This document shows, piece by piece, positions 28,537-36,573 of a DNA stretch of 38,170 nucleotides (positions are counted from its first letter, which is position 1; each line of letters opens with the position of its first letter). Both the position numbers and the translations under genes were made by a program. Source of the DNA: Candidatus Peregrinibacteria bacterium RIFOXYB2_FULL_33_20 (GTDB taxonomy: Bacteria; Patescibacteriota; Gracilibacteria; UBA1369; GWF2-33-10); the NCBI GenBank assembly GCA_001788835.1, contig MFXK01000027.1, positions 1 through 38,170 on the forward strand. The letters are read 5' to 3'. Under the pieces are notes generated by a model. It was not told the origin of the DNA and ran no database searches. It was given only the letters and a program-made list of their open reading frames with translations.

Positions 28537-29505
28537 TTAAAGTCCGCATTTTTCTCTTACCTCTTTTATAGTTTGTTCAGCGACTTTTCTTGCTTTTAAA
28601 GCTCCTTTTTTTAAAACTTCTTCAACATAATTTTTATTGTTTTCAAGTTTTTTTCTTTTTTCGCGTGCATCTTGGAAATATTCTAGGATTTTTTCAAAAA
28701 GGGTTGTTTTGGCATGACCGTAGCCATATCCGCCTTTTAAATAATTTTCTCGCATTAATTTAATTTCGCTTTCTGTTGCTAGAAGTTTGTAGAGCTTGAA
28801 AACATTGCAGGTGTCAGGATTTTTTGGTGATTCCAAAGGTGTTGAATCAGTTTTGATAGTCATAACTTGCGATTTTAAGACTTTTTCTTCAGCAAACATT
28901 TCGATTGTATTGCCGTAACTTTTACTCATTTTTTCTCCATCAGTTCCTGGAACAACAGCAACAGATTTTTCAATTAAAGGTTCTGGAAGAGGAAAAGTTT
29001 CTCCCCAAGTTTGATTAAATTTTTCTGCAATGTCACGACTCATTTCAATGTGTTGTTTCTGGTCTTGTCCGACTGGCACAAGATTTGGTTTGTAAATAAG
29101 AATATCCGCGGCCTGTAAAATCGGATAAATGAAAAGTCCGGCTGACATTTCTTTTTTGCCTTTTTCTTTGGCATCTTTCCAGGCATGAGCTCTTTCAAGA
29201 AATCCCATGTGTGTTATACAGTTAAAAATCCAGCATAATTCAGTGTGTTCTGGCACATCGCTTTGTTTGAAAAAGGCAGTGTTATCATTGTCGATTCCAA
29301 GAGCTATGTAGTCCATTGCCAGATTGAGAGTCATTTCTTCAAGTTTTTTTTTGTCTTTTACAGTAGTTAAAGCATGATAATTGGCAAGAAAATAAAAACA
29401 TTCATTTTGTTCATTTTTTGTTCTTTCGATATGTTGTCTCATTGCTCCAAGATAATTACCTAGATGAGCAATGCCTGATGGTTGCATGCCTGAGAGGATA
29501 CGCAT
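28537..29505 (-). CDS. trpS: Tryptophanyl-tRNA synthetase
   Basis: TrpRS charges tRNA-Trp with tryptophan. At 322 residues it is the normal bacterial length. The class I signature appears as PSGIAHLGNY (residues 9-18, HIGH-like) and KMSKS (192-196). The intervening ERAHAWKDAKEKGKKEMSAG and VPVGQDQKQH segments are characteristic of TrpRS. The start ATG is followed by the canonical RILSGMQPSG. The 3' end lies only 5 bases from that of the permease gene, with no terminator between. The region upstream (29506-29765) is noncoding and A/T-rich; I see no T-box or trp leader in it. Confidence 0.97.
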   Translation of the reverse strand: MRILSGMQPSGIAHLGNYLGAMRQHIERTKNEQNECFYFLANYHALTTVKDKKKLEEMTLNLAMDYIALGIDNDNTAFFKQSDVPEHTELCWIFNCITHMGFLERAHAWKDAKEKGKKEMSAGLFIYPILQAADILIYKPNLVPVGQDQKQHIEMSRDIAEKFNQTWGETFPLPEPLIEKSVAVVPGTDGEKMSKSYGNTIEMFAEEKVLKSQVMTIKTDSTPLESPKNPDTCNVFKLYKLLATESEIKLMRENYLKGGYGYGHAKTTLFEKILEYFQDAREKRKKLENNKNYVEEVLKKGALKARKVAEQTIKEVREKCGL

Positions 29506-29765
29506 GGGCGAGTGGGAGTAAAAGTATAGAGGAGGGAAAGTATGAAAGAGGATGAAGTCAGAAGTGAGTAACCAGAAGTCAGTTCGAACCGACTACTGAC
29601 AACAACATTTAAAGCTGAAAATGTAGAATATGAAATAACTTTATTATAAATCTTGTTATTAAGCAAAGTTTTGTGAAAAGGTCTATTTTGTTTTTTTGAC
29701 TATATTGATTGAAACAAGTAAAAGTATAATGTTTATTTTTTGTATTTTTTAATTTTCAATTTTTT

Positions 29766-30161
29766 ATGAAGAAAATTTTATCTGTTGCTCTTTTATCACT
29801 TTTGGTTGTAATTTTGGTTGCCTGCAAGGCTTCTGAAAAAGACAGAGTTATCAGTGCCACTGTTGATTCTGCTTGTTTAGCAAAAACAGTAATGGATCAA
29901 TTTAATCCATCTACTTTGCAGGATAGGGTGTCAAAAATGAATTTAGAAGAAATTGGAAAATTAAAGGCTGAAATTGATGCAAAACAAAAAGAATTAGAAA
30001 CGCAAATTGAAGAAATTTATAAAAAATATGATTTTGAAACAAAAGAAGCTTTTGAAACTGCGGCAGGGAAATACGAAAATGATTCTGCTGTAAAAAATGA
30101 AGTTAAAGAAAAAGCTTTATCTCAATGCAATGTTGATTTAGACAAATTAGGACAATTCTAA
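29766..30161 (+). CDS. Small putative lipoprotein
   Basis: The N-terminus is a lipoprotein signal: KK, a hydrophobic core of about 15 residues and a lipobox LVAC with C20 as the lipidated cysteine. The mature part (about 110 residues) is helical with heptad-like Lys/Glu/Ile/Leu periodicity around 58-85, suggesting a coiled coil. No enzymatic motif is visible. It would be anchored in the outer leaflet of the cytoplasmic membrane. A TATAAT at 29725-29730 precedes it by 35 bases, with a poorly spaced -35 (TTGATT, 14 bases). It converges on priA across a double hairpin. Confidence 0.8.
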   Translation: MKKILSVALLSLLVVILVACKASEKDRVISATVDSACLAKTVMDQFNPSTLQDRVSKMNLEEIGKLKAEIDAKQKELETQIEEIYKKYDFETKEAFETAAGKYENDSAVKNEVKEKALSQCNVDLDKLGQF

Positions 30162-30171
30162 AAAACCCCTC

Positions 30172-30203
30172 TGTCCTTCGGACATCTCCCCTTGTCAAGG
30201 GAG
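30172..30203. terminator. Double hairpin between convergent genes
   Basis: TGTCC/GGACA (30172-30184) and CTCCCCTT/AAGGGAG (30186-30203) form two adjacent hairpins. The sequence resembles a dispersed GC-rich repeat. It lies between the ends of the lipoprotein gene and priA, where it could stop transcription in either direction. T-tracts are weak, so it may be only a repeat. Confidence 0.45.
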
Positions 30204-30214
30204 AAAGAAATGAT

Positions 30215-32428
30215 TTATATATTTATCGGATCGACATCAATCCTCCATTTTTCTGAGAATTCCAGAGAGTGGAGGATTTTTTTTAGTTCGGAATTTTCAC
30301 CTTTTAGCCAGATATTATAATGATATTTCCCAAACATTTTGGGATGAAGAGGGGGAGCTATGTAATTTTGAATTTTGAATTTTGAATTTTGAATTTTGGT
30401 ACCTAAATTTGAAAATAAATTTTCTGCAGTGGTTTTGCATTTTTGTTGATTAGGATCAGTGTAGGTTAATTTAATAAGTGAAGAGAATGGAGGGTAATGT
30501 AAATTTTCACGATCTTTGATTTCCTTTTTATAAAAACTTTCATAATCATGTTTTGAAGCGCAGGTAATTGCAAAATTATTTGGATTATATGTTTGAATCA
30601 CAACTTCACCATTATTAATTGATCTTCCGGCCCTGCCTGAAACTTGAGTCAAAAGCTGAAATGTCTTTTCCTCAGCCCGAAAATCAGGCATATCAAGACC
30701 CATGTCAGCAAGAATAATTCCAACTAAAGTTACTTTTGGCAGATCCAGACCTTTTGAAATCATTTGAGTGCCAACTAATATATCTGCCTTGTGTTCTTTG
30801 AATAAATTGTAAATTTGTTCAAAAGAATTTTTTTTGGAAACAGTGTCGCTATCAGCTCTGAGTATTTTGGCATTTGGGAAAAGTTTTTGTATCTCGGTTT
30901 CAACTTTTTGCGTGCCAATGCCGATATATTTAATTCTGGTAGATTTGCATGAAGGGCAGGTGAGGGGATTTGGGGTGACGTAACCGCAGTAGTGACATTG
31001 AAGGAAATTTTGAATTTTGAATTTTGAATTTTGAATTTCATGATAAGTAAGTGGTATTTCGCAGGTTTTGCATTTACAGGTATATCCACAATCCCTACAA
31101 ATAACTGAGGATGAAGAACCTCTGCGGTTTAAAAACAAAATTATTTGTTCATGGCGATTTAGTTTTTCCGCAATTTTTTCTTGTAAAAGATTGGAAAAGA
31201 TAGAGAAATTTTTAGCTCTAAGTTCGTTTCTAAGATCAACAATTGCAGTTTTTGGCATTTTCAAATCATTAATTCTGGTTTTTAGTTTAATTAGTTGAAT
31301 TTCATTTTTTTCTGCTAAGAAATAATTTTCAATTGAAGGGGTTGCTGAGCCCAAAATTAATTTTAAATCTGGATAAAGTGTTAACATCTCAAAAGCAACA
31401 AATCTGGCATCATATTTCGGTGAATTTTCTTGTTTATAAGTCCATGAATGTTCTTCATCAATAATTAAATATTTTAAATTTTGAAATGGGCAAAATAAAG
31501 CCGATCTTGATCCAATGATAATTTTTGCGTCATCATGAAGTATTCTCATCCATTGCTGGCATTTTTCTAGTTCTCCTAATTTCGAATGCAAAACAGCGAT
31601 TCCATCACCAAATTCTTTTTGGAAATAAGCCAAAAATTGAGGAGTTAAAGCAATTTCAGGAACTAAGATTAATGTTTGTTGATTGTTAGCATAGGCTTCT
31701 TTTGCGAGTTGCAAATAAATTTCAGTTTTGCCTGAGCCTGTGACACCATGAATTAAAAAAGTTTTTTTGTTTGAATTTTGTATTGTATCAACAGCATTTT
31801 TTTGATCAGTAGAAAGGTTGAAATTGTTTTTTTTGTCATGATAATTTTTATTTGAATTTAAAGCTTTGCCTTCAATTAATTCTATAAAATTTAGATCAAC
31901 TAATCTTTTGATATGTTGTGTAGAAAATTTATATGTTTTTTTAATTTCATTTTCAGAGATTTTTTCATTGGTAATAAATAAATTTAAAAGAGCAGATATT
32001 TTTTTTGATTTTTTTTGATTTTTGGCAATAAATTTTGTAATTTCATCTTTATTTACAATTAATTCGTAAAAATTTTCTTTTTGCATTTTAAATTTGCCAT
32101 CCCAAATTTTATCAGGCAAAAATAGAGATAAAACTTTGTATAGATCAGCAAAATAATAGTTTGAAATAAAATGAGCTGTTTTGATTTTCTCTTTTGAAAT
32201 TATAGGTTCTGAATAAATAATTTGTTCAATATCTTTTATTCGATGTTTAGAATTTTCATCAAGTTCTTTTTGAATGTCTAAAACAAGACCTGCATATTTT
32301 TTATTTCTTAAAGGCACTTTGACAATTGATCCAACATGAATTTGGTCACGCAAATGTTCTGGTACGAAGTAGGTGAGCGTACCGAGTCTTTGGCTTGTGT
32401 TGGAGTTGAGGAGGAGGGAGGCGTACAA
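30215..32428 (-). CDS. priA: Primosomal protein N' (replication restart helicase PriA)
   Basis: PriA recognises stalled forks and reloads the replicative helicase. The 737-residue protein has an N-terminal DNA-binding domain, Walker A in HGVTGSGKTEIYLQLA (about 229-244), a DEEH helicase box, paired zinc sites (CRDCGYTCKCKTC and CHYCGY...CPSC) and helicase motifs VGTQMISKGLD and SGRAGR. Two segments reading IQNSKFKIQN are encoded by AATTTTG heptamer tracts. One lies within the zinc-binding hairpin between LTYH and CHYC; the other is near the C-terminus after NLGTK. The start is a TTG at 32428. An upstream ATG whose frame ends 59 bases before it is out of frame. The 5' region holds a third heptamer tract. 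Confidence 0.96.
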   Translation of the reverse strand: MYASLLLNSNTSQRLGTLTYFVPEHLRDQIHVGSIVKVPLRNKKYAGLVLDIQKELDENSKHRIKDIEQIIYSEPIISKEKIKTAHFISNYYFADLYKVLSLFLPDKIWDGKFKMQKENFYELIVNKDEITKFIAKNQKKSKKISALLNLFITNEKISENEIKKTYKFSTQHIKRLVDLNFIELIEGKALNSNKNYHDKKNNFNLSTDQKNAVDTIQNSNKKTFLIHGVTGSGKTEIYLQLAKEAYANNQQTLILVPEIALTPQFLAYFQKEFGDGIAVLHSKLGELEKCQQWMRILHDDAKIIIGSRSALFCPFQNLKYLIIDEEHSWTYKQENSPKYDARFVAFEMLTLYPDLKLILGSATPSIENYFLAEKNEIQLIKLKTRINDLKMPKTAIVDLRNELRAKNFSIFSNLLQEKIAEKLNRHEQIILFLNRRGSSSSVICRDCGYTCKCKTCEIPLTYHEIQNSKFKIQNFLQCHYCGYVTPNPLTCPSCKSTRIKYIGIGTQKVETEIQKLFPNAKILRADSDTVSKKNSFEQIYNLFKEHKADILVGTQMISKGLDLPKVTLVGIILADMGLDMPDFRAEEKTFQLLTQVSGRAGRSINNGEVVIQTYNPNNFAITCASKHDYESFYKKEIKDRENLHYPPFSSLIKLTYTDPNQQKCKTTAENLFSNLGTKIQNSKFKIQNYIAPPLHPKMFGKYHYNIWLKGENSELKKILHSLEFSEKWRIDVDPINI
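30364..30398. repeat. AATTTTG x5 tandem heptamer inside priA
   Basis: Five perfect 7-base units (35 bases) lie within the priA coding region near its 3' end and encode KIQNSKFKIQN. One unit more or fewer would shift the frame. Confidence 0.85.
31006..31033. repeat. AATTTTG x4 tandem heptamer inside priA
   Basis: Four perfect heptamers plus a partial unit lie within the priA zinc-binding region. They encode the same IQNSKFKIQN peptide as the 30364 tract. Confidence 0.85.
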
Positions 32429-32436
32429 GGGGAGGA

Positions 32437-32470
32437 AATTCTAAATTCTAAATTTTGAATTTTGAATTGA
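32437..32470. repeat. Degenerate heptamer tract upstream of priA
   Basis: Units of the AAATTCT and AATTTTG type lie immediately upstream of the priA TTG start. They are the same heptamer family as the two tracts inside the gene. Confidence 0.65.
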
Positions 32471-32524
32471 AGGGAAAAGTATTTCATTAAAAATCCATGG
32501 GTAAGATAGCATAGATTGGGAGGA

Positions 32525-32553
32525 TTGACAGGTGGGTTTTATTAAATTATTTT
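32525..32553 (+). promoter_or_regulatory. Promoter upstream of the 32622-33557 gene
   Basis: A consensus TTGACA at 32525-32530 is followed after 17 bases by TATTTT at 32548-32553. A second, weaker pair (TTGCTT at 32564, TAAATA at 32587, spacing 17) would give a ~23-base leader for the ATG at 32622. Confidence 0.5.
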
Positions 32554-32621
32554 AAAATCAATCTTGCTTTTTGTCAAATTTTTTGGTAAATATTTACCTA
32601 ATAATAAATTTTATTTTTATT

Positions 32622-33557
32622 ATGTTAGGGAAATTACAAAAAAGATACGATTTATATGTAGCAAGATCAGTGTTAAAAGACGCAATAGATCCAAATGATC
32701 CTTTGTATGATCGACTTTTACATGATAAAGGAGAGATAGCTGAATTAATAAGATTAAGGCGAGAATGTGCTAAATTTTTAAAATCTTCTGGAGAACCTTT
32801 AAATAAAAAATCAATTTGTCGTCAAATTGTTGCTGATCTTTTTCCAAGAAAAGATGAATTGAATTTTAATGTTCAGACAGATTTTGCAATAACAGCGTAT
32901 AAACAGATGTTAGAGAAACCAGTAACAAGATATAGAATCTTGAGCCGTACGCCTGTGACAGCAGATCAACCTGCAATTGTTTTAGAACGTTTTCTGTCTA
33001 TTAATAACTCGCAATATGTAGCATTAGAAGAGGCATTGGTTTTAACTTGGGAAGGATGGGATAGATTATCTGCTTTTTTAAAAGTAGTTGCGTCAGGACA
33101 AGAAGTTCCTAGTCAAATTCATGCTATAAATAATCGTTTTATTCCTTTGCAAGGAAAAATATTTATTTTTGGAGAAGGTTTTATTGTAGAAGATCGTACA
33201 ATTGTCATTGGGCAAGGATGGTTGCCATTTGTAGAAAATCCACAATCAATACACCTTACATTCTTTTTTAGATTGACGAGAAATGATGATACTATTTCGC
33301 AATTTTTGAATCAAATGCAAGAGAATGAGAAGAATTTACGATTTAAATATACTAAAGAAATGTTAGAAGCTTTGGAGAAAGTTTTAAGTATGGAAAATGA
33401 TCATATTATGAAAAATTTACAATGGATAGATCGTCAAATAGAAATGATTGAAAAAAGTTTTACATGGTTAGATGAAAATAGAATTAGTACAGTTATTGCG
33501 TTAAGGCCATGGTTAGAACAATTAAAAAAGAAATTGGCTAGAATTAAGTTTATTTGA
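32622..33557 (+). CDS. Hypothetical protein whose 3' end is duplicated at 36325
   Basis: I do not recognise the family. The ~311-residue protein (from the ATG at 32622) has a helical N-terminal part (1-85), a probable beta-rich centre (about 100-215, with GEGFIVEDRTIVIGQGWLPF), and a helical tail (about 220-311) rich in Glu, Lys and Trp. It is soluble by composition. A TTG at 32571 is in frame and would add 17 mainly hydrophobic residues; I prefer the ATG because the second promoter pair fits the short-leader pattern of this genome. The last 181 coding bases and ~11 following bases recur at 36325-36516 with 96% identity. Confidence 0.7.
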   Translation: MLGKLQKRYDLYVARSVLKDAIDPNDPLYDRLLHDKGEIAELIRLRRECAKFLKSSGEPLNKKSICRQIVADLFPRKDELNFNVQTDFAITAYKQMLEKPVTRYRILSRTPVTADQPAIVLERFLSINNSQYVALEEALVLTWEGWDRLSAFLKVVASGQEVPSQIHAINNRFIPLQGKIFIFGEGFIVEDRTIVIGQGWLPFVENPQSIHLTFFFRLTRNDDTISQFLNQMQENEKNLRFKYTKEMLEALEKVLSMENDHIMKNLQWIDRQIEMIEKSFTWLDENRISTVIALRPWLEQLKKKLARIKFI

Positions 33558-33700
33558 ATTTATAAATATTTCTTTTTCAACTTGCTCATTTGATATTGAT
33601 TTAAATTTAAAAATTTAAGTTTTTTTCATTTCGATTTTTATTATCAAAATTTTCTTTCGTTTCGAAATAATGAAAATAAAGAAAATAAAAAATTATTTGA

Positions 33701-34921
33701 TTAATTTAGAGATTTTAGATATTCATGAAAATCGGTTGCAATTTTTTGTAAATAATCTTGCCCTTCAACATTTTGTCTCATATATTCAGGAAGACTTCCA
33801 AGACCATATCTACCTCCTAATATTGCCGTAACAATTGAAGCTATAGAATCTACATCCCCTCCTAATTGTACAGCGCTAATTAATCCTAAAAAGGTATTTG
33901 GTGAATGTTTCAAAATATAAAGGGCGGAAACTGCTGTAAGCATAGCATCAGCAAAAAGTCCATTTTCTCCGCGACTAAATTTTATAGGAACAGTTTGACC
34001 ATCAATGAAAATGGTAGGAGGACTGGGATCTCTATATTTGGTTAAAAATTGTAACTGATTTTTAGTTAAATTTAATGGGGTTGGTAGTTCATCTGTCTGT
34101 CTAAGCATCTCAATGGTTTCTTGATCAGTATTTTCTATATATTTTAAACAATATTCAATTAGTTTTCGTGGGTCTCCTCTCTCCACTACTAAAAATCTTG
34201 TTGCTCTGGCTATCAAAATGCTTGCAGCAATTGATTTAGGATGAGGATGAGTTAAGTTAGCATTGATTGTAGCAATTTTATTGATTTCTTCCTCTGGAAG
34301 AAAACCAATTGGGGTTGCTCTCATAGGGGCCGCATTGCCAGGATATAATTTAATTCTTTGCCTTTCTCTTATTTCATCAATTGCTTTATTACCTTTAAAA
34401 TAACTAAGGATATAGCCATGTCCACGATCACCTTTGCTTTGGCAATCTTGCTCGTATTCTTTTAGCCAACATTGCATTATTAAATCTTCAATTGACGCAG
34501 TGGATGATTCTCTTTTTATTAGAGCTTTTATAAGGCCAATGGTCATTTGAGTATCATCAGTATAATCCCATACTCTATATTTAGGATCTCTAAAAGCTTG
34601 GACATCATGATTTGTTCTTAAATCTACAAAGTGAGTAAAATCGATATTATCAGCTATCCATTCTCGGGCATAATTTTCTAAACCAGCTCCATAGCTATCC
34701 CCAATTGCACATCCAAGCAACGTATTTATTAATATGGTTTTTGAAATCCCCACAGGATATTCTACAGTAGTGTTATCTGATGATATTTGAGTGGCTAATA
34801 ATTGGGTCCTAAATATTTTTATAACTCTTGCCAATGCTTGATTGGGAGCTTGATTTAAGATTTCATCGCTTAAATTATTAAGTCTAAATTGGTGATCTAT
34901 TCGATCTAACATTGCTGGCAT
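33701..34921 (-). CDS. ADP-ribosylglycohydrolase (DraG/ARH family)
   Basis: These enzymes remove ADP-ribose from modified proteins or small molecules, using two magnesium or manganese ions. The key motifs are present in order in this 406-residue protein: LLGCAIGDSYGAGLE (about 68-82), TDDT at 121-124, GNAAPMRATPIGF, THPHPKSIAASI and GGDVDS at 354-359. The last reads S359 where the family usually has Thr; the metal aspartates D356 and D358 remain. The N-terminal ~55 residues are outside the domain. It follows the 34937-35977 gene by 15 bases and is certainly in the same transcript. A role in reversing ADP-ribosylation by a partner is inferred from family knowledge and operon placement only. 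Confidence 0.9.
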   Translation of the reverse strand: MPAMLDRIDHQFRLNNLSDEILNQAPNQALARVIKIFRTQLLATQISSDNTTVEYPVGISKTILINTLLGCAIGDSYGAGLENYAREWIADNIDFTHFVDLRTNHDVQAFRDPKYRVWDYTDDTQMTIGLIKALIKRESSTASIEDLIMQCWLKEYEQDCQSKGDRGHGYILSYFKGNKAIDEIRERQRIKLYPGNAAPMRATPIGFLPEEEINKIATINANLTHPHPKSIAASILIARATRFLVVERGDPRKLIEYCLKYIENTDQETIEMLRQTDELPTPLNLTKNQLQFLTKYRDPSPPTIFIDGQTVPIKFSRGENGLFADAMLTAVSALYILKHSPNTFLGLISAVQLGGDVDSIASIVTAILGGRYGLGSLPEYMRQNVEGQDYLQKIATDFHEYLKSLN

Positions 34922-34936
34922 TTAAATATTTAATTC

Positions 34937-35977
34937 TTATTTTAAATTTTCATCTTCCCATTTTGTAATTCTTTCCCTTACTGATTGTTCAAACTCTCCA
35001 ATTGGTATTTCTTCCCCCTTTTTATCTAAAAGTTTAAATCTAAATCCTTTCTTATTGTCATTGGGAGCAAGTTTTCTAACACGTCTAGTTCCATAAAAGA
35101 AATCATTGAAACTTTCTCCAATAAGTATACATTTCCACATTAAAGGGTCTTGGCTGGCGGTGTATTTGTGATAATCTAATACTGTCTTCATCAGGTGAGC
35201 GTCTTGATAACATTTCCTATTACCCATTGACGTTGTAATGGCAAAATCGCTTAGACTAGTTAAATTTTCTATATCTTGCCATCCATTAGTTTTTACTTCC
35301 TGAACAAACCAGGCTTTAAGTTGACGATAAAGGTCATGTGGTAGTTTGTAGCAATCTTTTTCAGGCATTGACGTTGCTAAAAATTGTGCACCATTCTTAC
35401 TAGGTGTTGATAAATGTTTAAAAACACGAAATATGTCTGAAAATCGATGATATCTTGATCGTTGTGTTGGATCAAGCTGTTTTTGATCTGGAATTTTTGT
35501 TTCTGGAGAGTATTTTTTCATAAATGCGATAATTGCATTAAAGAATTCTACGGTAATTGACATAATTAAATCATCTGGATAGACCAATAAATCAGGTACT
35601 TTATTAAAGTTGCTTATTGCCAAACGATCATCGTTAAGCCATCTCTTTGCAAACCGATGATGTAGTTTGTCAGCGCTATCGTAAAGGCATTCCTCATCTC
35701 CTGTATCTACTAGAGGCTGACCTATATTATATTCCCGATTCTCTTCCTCCCTATCAGCATATCCACCCCATACAGCGAATAACTTACCTAAAGGGACTTT
35801 GGAGTCGACATCAGCTCCTTGTATTTGTTCTCTTGTTCTCAATCTTTGATCGGCGACTGTTGCGGCAGGTTCAACATCAGGAGGAGTGAATGGAGTGAGA
35901 ATACCATCTGTCTTTGATGGGGGAGTCTCGTTATTAATAACAACAGTATCTGGAGATGTTGATTTTTTTGTTGGCAT
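34937..35977 (-). CDS. Hypothetical protein encoded with the ADP-ribosylglycohydrolase (346 aa)
   Basis: The family is not recognised. The first ~60 residues are Pro/Thr/Ser-rich and likely disordered. The rest is mixed, with aromatic and charged patches such as GKLFAVWGGYADREEENREY (about 64-83) and ESFNDFFYGTRRVR (about 287-300). I looked for the R-S-E or H-Y-E triads of ADP-ribosyltransferases and did not find a convincing set. It has no signal peptide or membrane helix. It lies directly upstream of the glycohydrolase and shares a 35-base promoter block with the 36574-37830 gene, which suggests the two transcripts are controlled in the same way. Confidence 0.7.
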   Translation of the reverse strand: MPTKKSTSPDTVVINNETPPSKTDGILTPFTPPDVEPAATVADQRLRTREQIQGADVDSKVPLGKLFAVWGGYADREEENREYNIGQPLVDTGDEECLYDSADKLHHRFAKRWLNDDRLAISNFNKVPDLLVYPDDLIMSITVEFFNAIIAFMKKYSPETKIPDQKQLDPTQRSRYHRFSDIFRVFKHLSTPSKNGAQFLATSMPEKDCYKLPHDLYRQLKAWFVQEVKTNGWQDIENLTSLSDFAITTSMGNRKCYQDAHLMKTVLDYHKYTASQDPLMWKCILIGESFNDFFYGTRRVRKLAPNDNKKGFRFKLLDKKGEEIPIGEFEQSVRERITKWEDENLK

Positions 35978-35996
35978 AAAATAAATTTTAAATAAG

Positions 35997-36031
35997 AAAT
36001 TAATTTAACTTATTATTATGGATTTAGTCAA
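35997..36031 (-). promoter_or_regulatory. Duplicated promoter block, copy A
   Basis: These 35 bases are identical to 37874-37908. On the minus strand they contain TTGACT (36026-36031) and, 17 bases on, TTAAAT (36003-36008). They precede the ATG at 35977 by about 20 bases. Confidence 0.6.
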
Positions 36032-36057
36032 ATTTTTGTTTTAGCTCATAAAAAAAC

Positions 36058-36139
36058 GGATCATCTGATTTTTGGTTTGAAGAAAATCATGAAAAGACCA
36101 GAAATGAAGAATATTCTTTTGAAAACTCACCCCGTCCCT
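36058..36139. mobile_element. Truncated MITE-like element (left half)
   Basis: These 82 bases match 13625-13706 almost exactly, beginning GGATCATCTGATTTTT and ending CACCCCGTCCCT. The right half and its terminal repeat are missing; the sequence changes abruptly at 36140. The surrounding gap 35978-36573 also holds the duplicated promoter block, a structured stretch and a gene fragment. Confidence 0.8.
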
Positions 36140-36187
36140 ACTATAAGGAAGTAAAAGAAATAATGTATATTAAGTAAGGACTTTCGA

Positions 36188-36323
36188 GTAGTGGTGATCA
36201 ACCATCCCTTTCACTTTTAAGTGACGAAGAGAGACTTTCACCACTACATATTGAAACTCTTGGTCAATTAACTTGTTTCCCTGCTAATGGGACTATAAAT
36301 AAGTAGGATACCAATTGAGTTTC
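36188..36323 (+). ncRNA. Candidate structured RNA or palindromic element, unidentified
   Basis: Two compact folded units are visible. GTAGTGGTGA (36188-36197) pairs perfectly with TCACCACTAC (36238-36247) and encloses a small TCACT/AGTGA hairpin. GAAACTC (36253-36259) pairs with GAGTTTC (36317-36323) and encloses CTTGTTT/AAATAAG plus CCC/GGG. There is no open reading frame of note. I could not match it to a known riboswitch, ribozyme, intron or CRISPR element. The strand is assigned only because the adjoining gene fragment is on plus. Confidence 0.4.
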
Positions 36324-36324
36324 A

Positions 36325-36516
36325 GAAAGTTTTAAGTATGGAAAATGATCATATTATGAAAAATTTACAATGGATAGATCGTCAAATAGAAATGATTGAA
36401 AAAAATTTTACATGGTTAGATGAAAATGGAATTAGTACAGTTATTGCGTTAAGGCCATGGTTAGAACAATTAAAAAAGAAATTGGTTAAAATTAAGCCTA
36501 CTTGAATTTATAAAAA
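36325..36516 (+). pseudogene. Duplicated 3' fragment of the 32622-33557 gene
   Basis: This copies 33377-33568: the last ~60 codons, the stop and the following bases. In the coding part there are 7 differences in 181 bases, all transitions, and all change amino acids (S to N, R to G, A to V, R to K, F to P, I to T). An ATG at 36338 could start a 55-residue peptide ending at 36505, but there is no promoter or ribosome binding site for it. It is most likely a remnant of a second copy that was cut down when the flanking MITE half and structured stretch came to lie beside it. Confidence 0.8.
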
Positions 36517-36573
36517 ATTAATTAAAACTATTCGATAATTTAGTTTAAATGAGATGAATGTAGTGATAGATAC

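Noticed and set aside
30364-31033. A CRISPR array, suggested by repeated A/T-rich units.
   Set aside because: The units are direct 7-base tandem repeats without spacers and lie inside priA; there are no cas genes.
34937-35977. A DarT-like or other ADP-ribosyltransferase toxin.
   Set aside because: I found no convincing catalytic triad or conserved NAD-binding motif, so only the operon context suggests it.
36188-36323. A hammerhead ribozyme, suggested by GAAAC near a GGTC.
   Set aside because: The required CTGATGA core is absent and the stems do not form a three-way junction of that type.
33377-36516. A diversity-generating retroelement, with the duplicated gene end as template and variable repeats.
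   Set aside because: The differences are transitions in both directions and not adenine-specific, and there is no reverse transcriptase in the window.
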